In this document: piece by piece, positions 40,028 to 40,733 of the stretch | Layout of the letters: every line of letters begins with the position of its first letter | Position numbering within the stretch: position 1 is the first letter of the stretch | Origin: Microvirga arvi | GTDB lineage: Bacteria > Pseudomonadota > Alphaproteobacteria > Rhizobiales > Beijerinckiaceae | Direction: 5' to 3' | Assembly: GCF_016892765.1 (NCBI RefSeq) | Contig: NZ_JAFEMD010000046.1 | Span: forward strand, 1 to 40,733 | Length of the DNA stretch: 40,733 nucleotides | Made by a program: the position numbers and the translations under genes | Notes under the pieces: model-generated | Database searches by the model: none | Told to the model about the DNA's origin: nothing | What the model saw: the letters and a program-made list of their open reading frames with translations, nothing else

Positions 40028-40733
40028 TTACGGAACGCACCGCCGCATTACCCTAGCGAGCCGCTGTGAGAATGCCTTCGCGTCAGCCGGGAGTTCACCG
40101 TCCAGGATCCGAGCCTCGTCCAACAGGAGATGAGCCGCGTCTTCACGAAGTGTCTGCTCACTCTCGCCAAGGTTGGCCAGAGCCACCACGACGTCGTGGC
40201 GCGCGTTGATTTCGAGGACGGGTTTGGCCGCAGACGGCAGCTGACCCGCGCCGGCGAGAAGCCGCTCGAGCTGGCGGTCCATGCCTGTTTCTGATGCCAC
40301 GAGGCAGACGGCGCTTTCCGTGAGCCGCTCGGAGGCGCGCACATCAGCGACGGCCTCCCCGAGGGTCGCCTTCACGGATTGGATGAACCGCGTCACCGCT
40401 TCTGGTGCCGGCGCGCCCGCGTTCTCCTGGGCCTCGGTCAGCGGGATCTGCGCCAGGTCGGCCGCGCCCTGGGTGACCGACTTGAGCGACTTACCTTCGT
40501 AATCGACACCAACCGTGACCCAGAAACTGTCGACCGGATCGGGCAGCAGCAACACCTCGATGCCACGCGCCCGAAACCCTTCGAGCTGCGGCGAGGCCTC
40601 GAGCCGGGCGAGATCCGTTCCCGTCACATAGTAGATCGCGGTCTGGTTCTCCTTCTGGGAGCCGACGTAATCCTTGAGCGAGCGCCACCCGCCACCGGAG
40701 GCGGTGGTCTTGAACCGGGCCAGTCCCAGCAAT
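40028..40733 (-). CDS. htpG: HtpG (Hsp90) chaperone, C-terminal part; runs off the window
   Basis: The frame is open to the right edge, so only the C-terminal 235 codons are present. They match the middle-to-C-terminal region of bacterial Hsp90: TASGGGWRSLKDYVGSQKEN, IYYVTGTDLARLEASPQLEG, GIEVLLLPDPVDSFWVTVG, and the dimerisation domain with SAVCLVASETGMDRQLERLL and the KPVLEINARHDVVVALA segment. HtpG is a cytosolic ATP-dependent chaperone active in stress. The extra LPADAKAFSQRLARVM end is usual for alphaproteobacterial forms. The 88 bp between it and the monooxygenase gene hold a CAGGAG/CTCCTG dyad (39974-40004) that may end both transcripts. Confidence 0.9.
   Translation of the reverse strand, partial: LLGLARFKTTASGGGWRSLKDYVGSQKENQTAIYYVTGTDLARLEASPQLEGFRARGIEVLLLPDPVDSFWVTVGVDYEGKSLKSVTQGAADLAQIPLTEAQENAGAPAPEAVTRFIQSVKATLGEAVADVRASERLTESAVCLVASETGMDRQLERLLAGAGQLPSAAKPVLEINARHDVVVALANLGESEQTLREDAAHLLLDEARILDGELPADAKAFSQRLARVMRRCVP

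Overview
The window is high-GC DNA from an alphaproteobacterium, most likely of the order Hyphomicrobiales (Methylobacteriaceae, Microvirga-like). This placement is inferred from an HWE-family histidine kinase, a DUF6894-type protein, an Omp25-type porin remnant, a repABC-type RepC remnant and the mix of insertion sequences. The RepC remnant and the many broken genes suggest an accessory replicon or a plasmid-derived island. No tRNA, rRNA or CRISPR array was recognised.

Layout. 1-2.45 kb is a graveyard of mobile DNA: an IS630-type element with intact ends, a decayed IS3-type transposase, 43 codons of a lost gene, and a truncated IS1182 transposase. 2.8-4.9 kb (- strand) holds a trans-aconitate methyltransferase-like gene, an acyl-CoA thioesterase and a TerC-type membrane protein. 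4.9-13.6 kb (- strand) is a carboxylate module: two ATP-citrate-lyase-like subunits, a complete tripartite tricarboxylate transporter (TctA, TctB, TctC) and a PrpF-family isomerase, read divergently from a LysR regulator at 13.7 kb. The simplest reading is uptake of a tricarboxylate (citrate, aconitate or a relative), isomerisation, and ATP-dependent cleavage to an acyl-CoA and an oxo-acid.

15-16.2 kb contains a frameshifted PAS protein, a UPF0303 protein and the last 38 codons of a glycerate kinase. 16.2-20.5 kb (+) is a lipid/ketone-body module: patatin-like hydrolase, acetoacetate decarboxylase, a degenerate receiver protein and 3-hydroxybutyrate dehydrogenase. 20.6-28.7 kb has a second LysR gene divergent from a PAS-PAS-HWE kinase, then a translationally coupled two-adaptor RND efflux operon. 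28.8-33.1 kb has a frameshifted TetR gene, a 24-residue membrane peptide, a class III adenylate cyclase and a small membrane protein with a decayed paralogue nearby. 33.2-36.7 kb holds small or secreted proteins and a dead porin. 36.8-38.9 kb is a frameshifted IS5-type element inserted into a repC remnant. The window ends with a luciferase-like monooxygenase and the C-terminal part of HtpG.

The most notable signal is a promoter module of about 68 bp repeated four times (16.24, 21.56, 23.29 and 31.92 kb). Each copy has a T-N11-A LysR box, a CAATATATTG core running into a TTGGAC-like -35, a 17-bp spacer and a -10-like hexamer. The copies precede the patatin region, the HWE kinase, the efflux operon and the small membrane protein. 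The copy at 21.56 kb overlaps the start codon of the second LysR gene, so these scattered units look like one local regulon under that protein.
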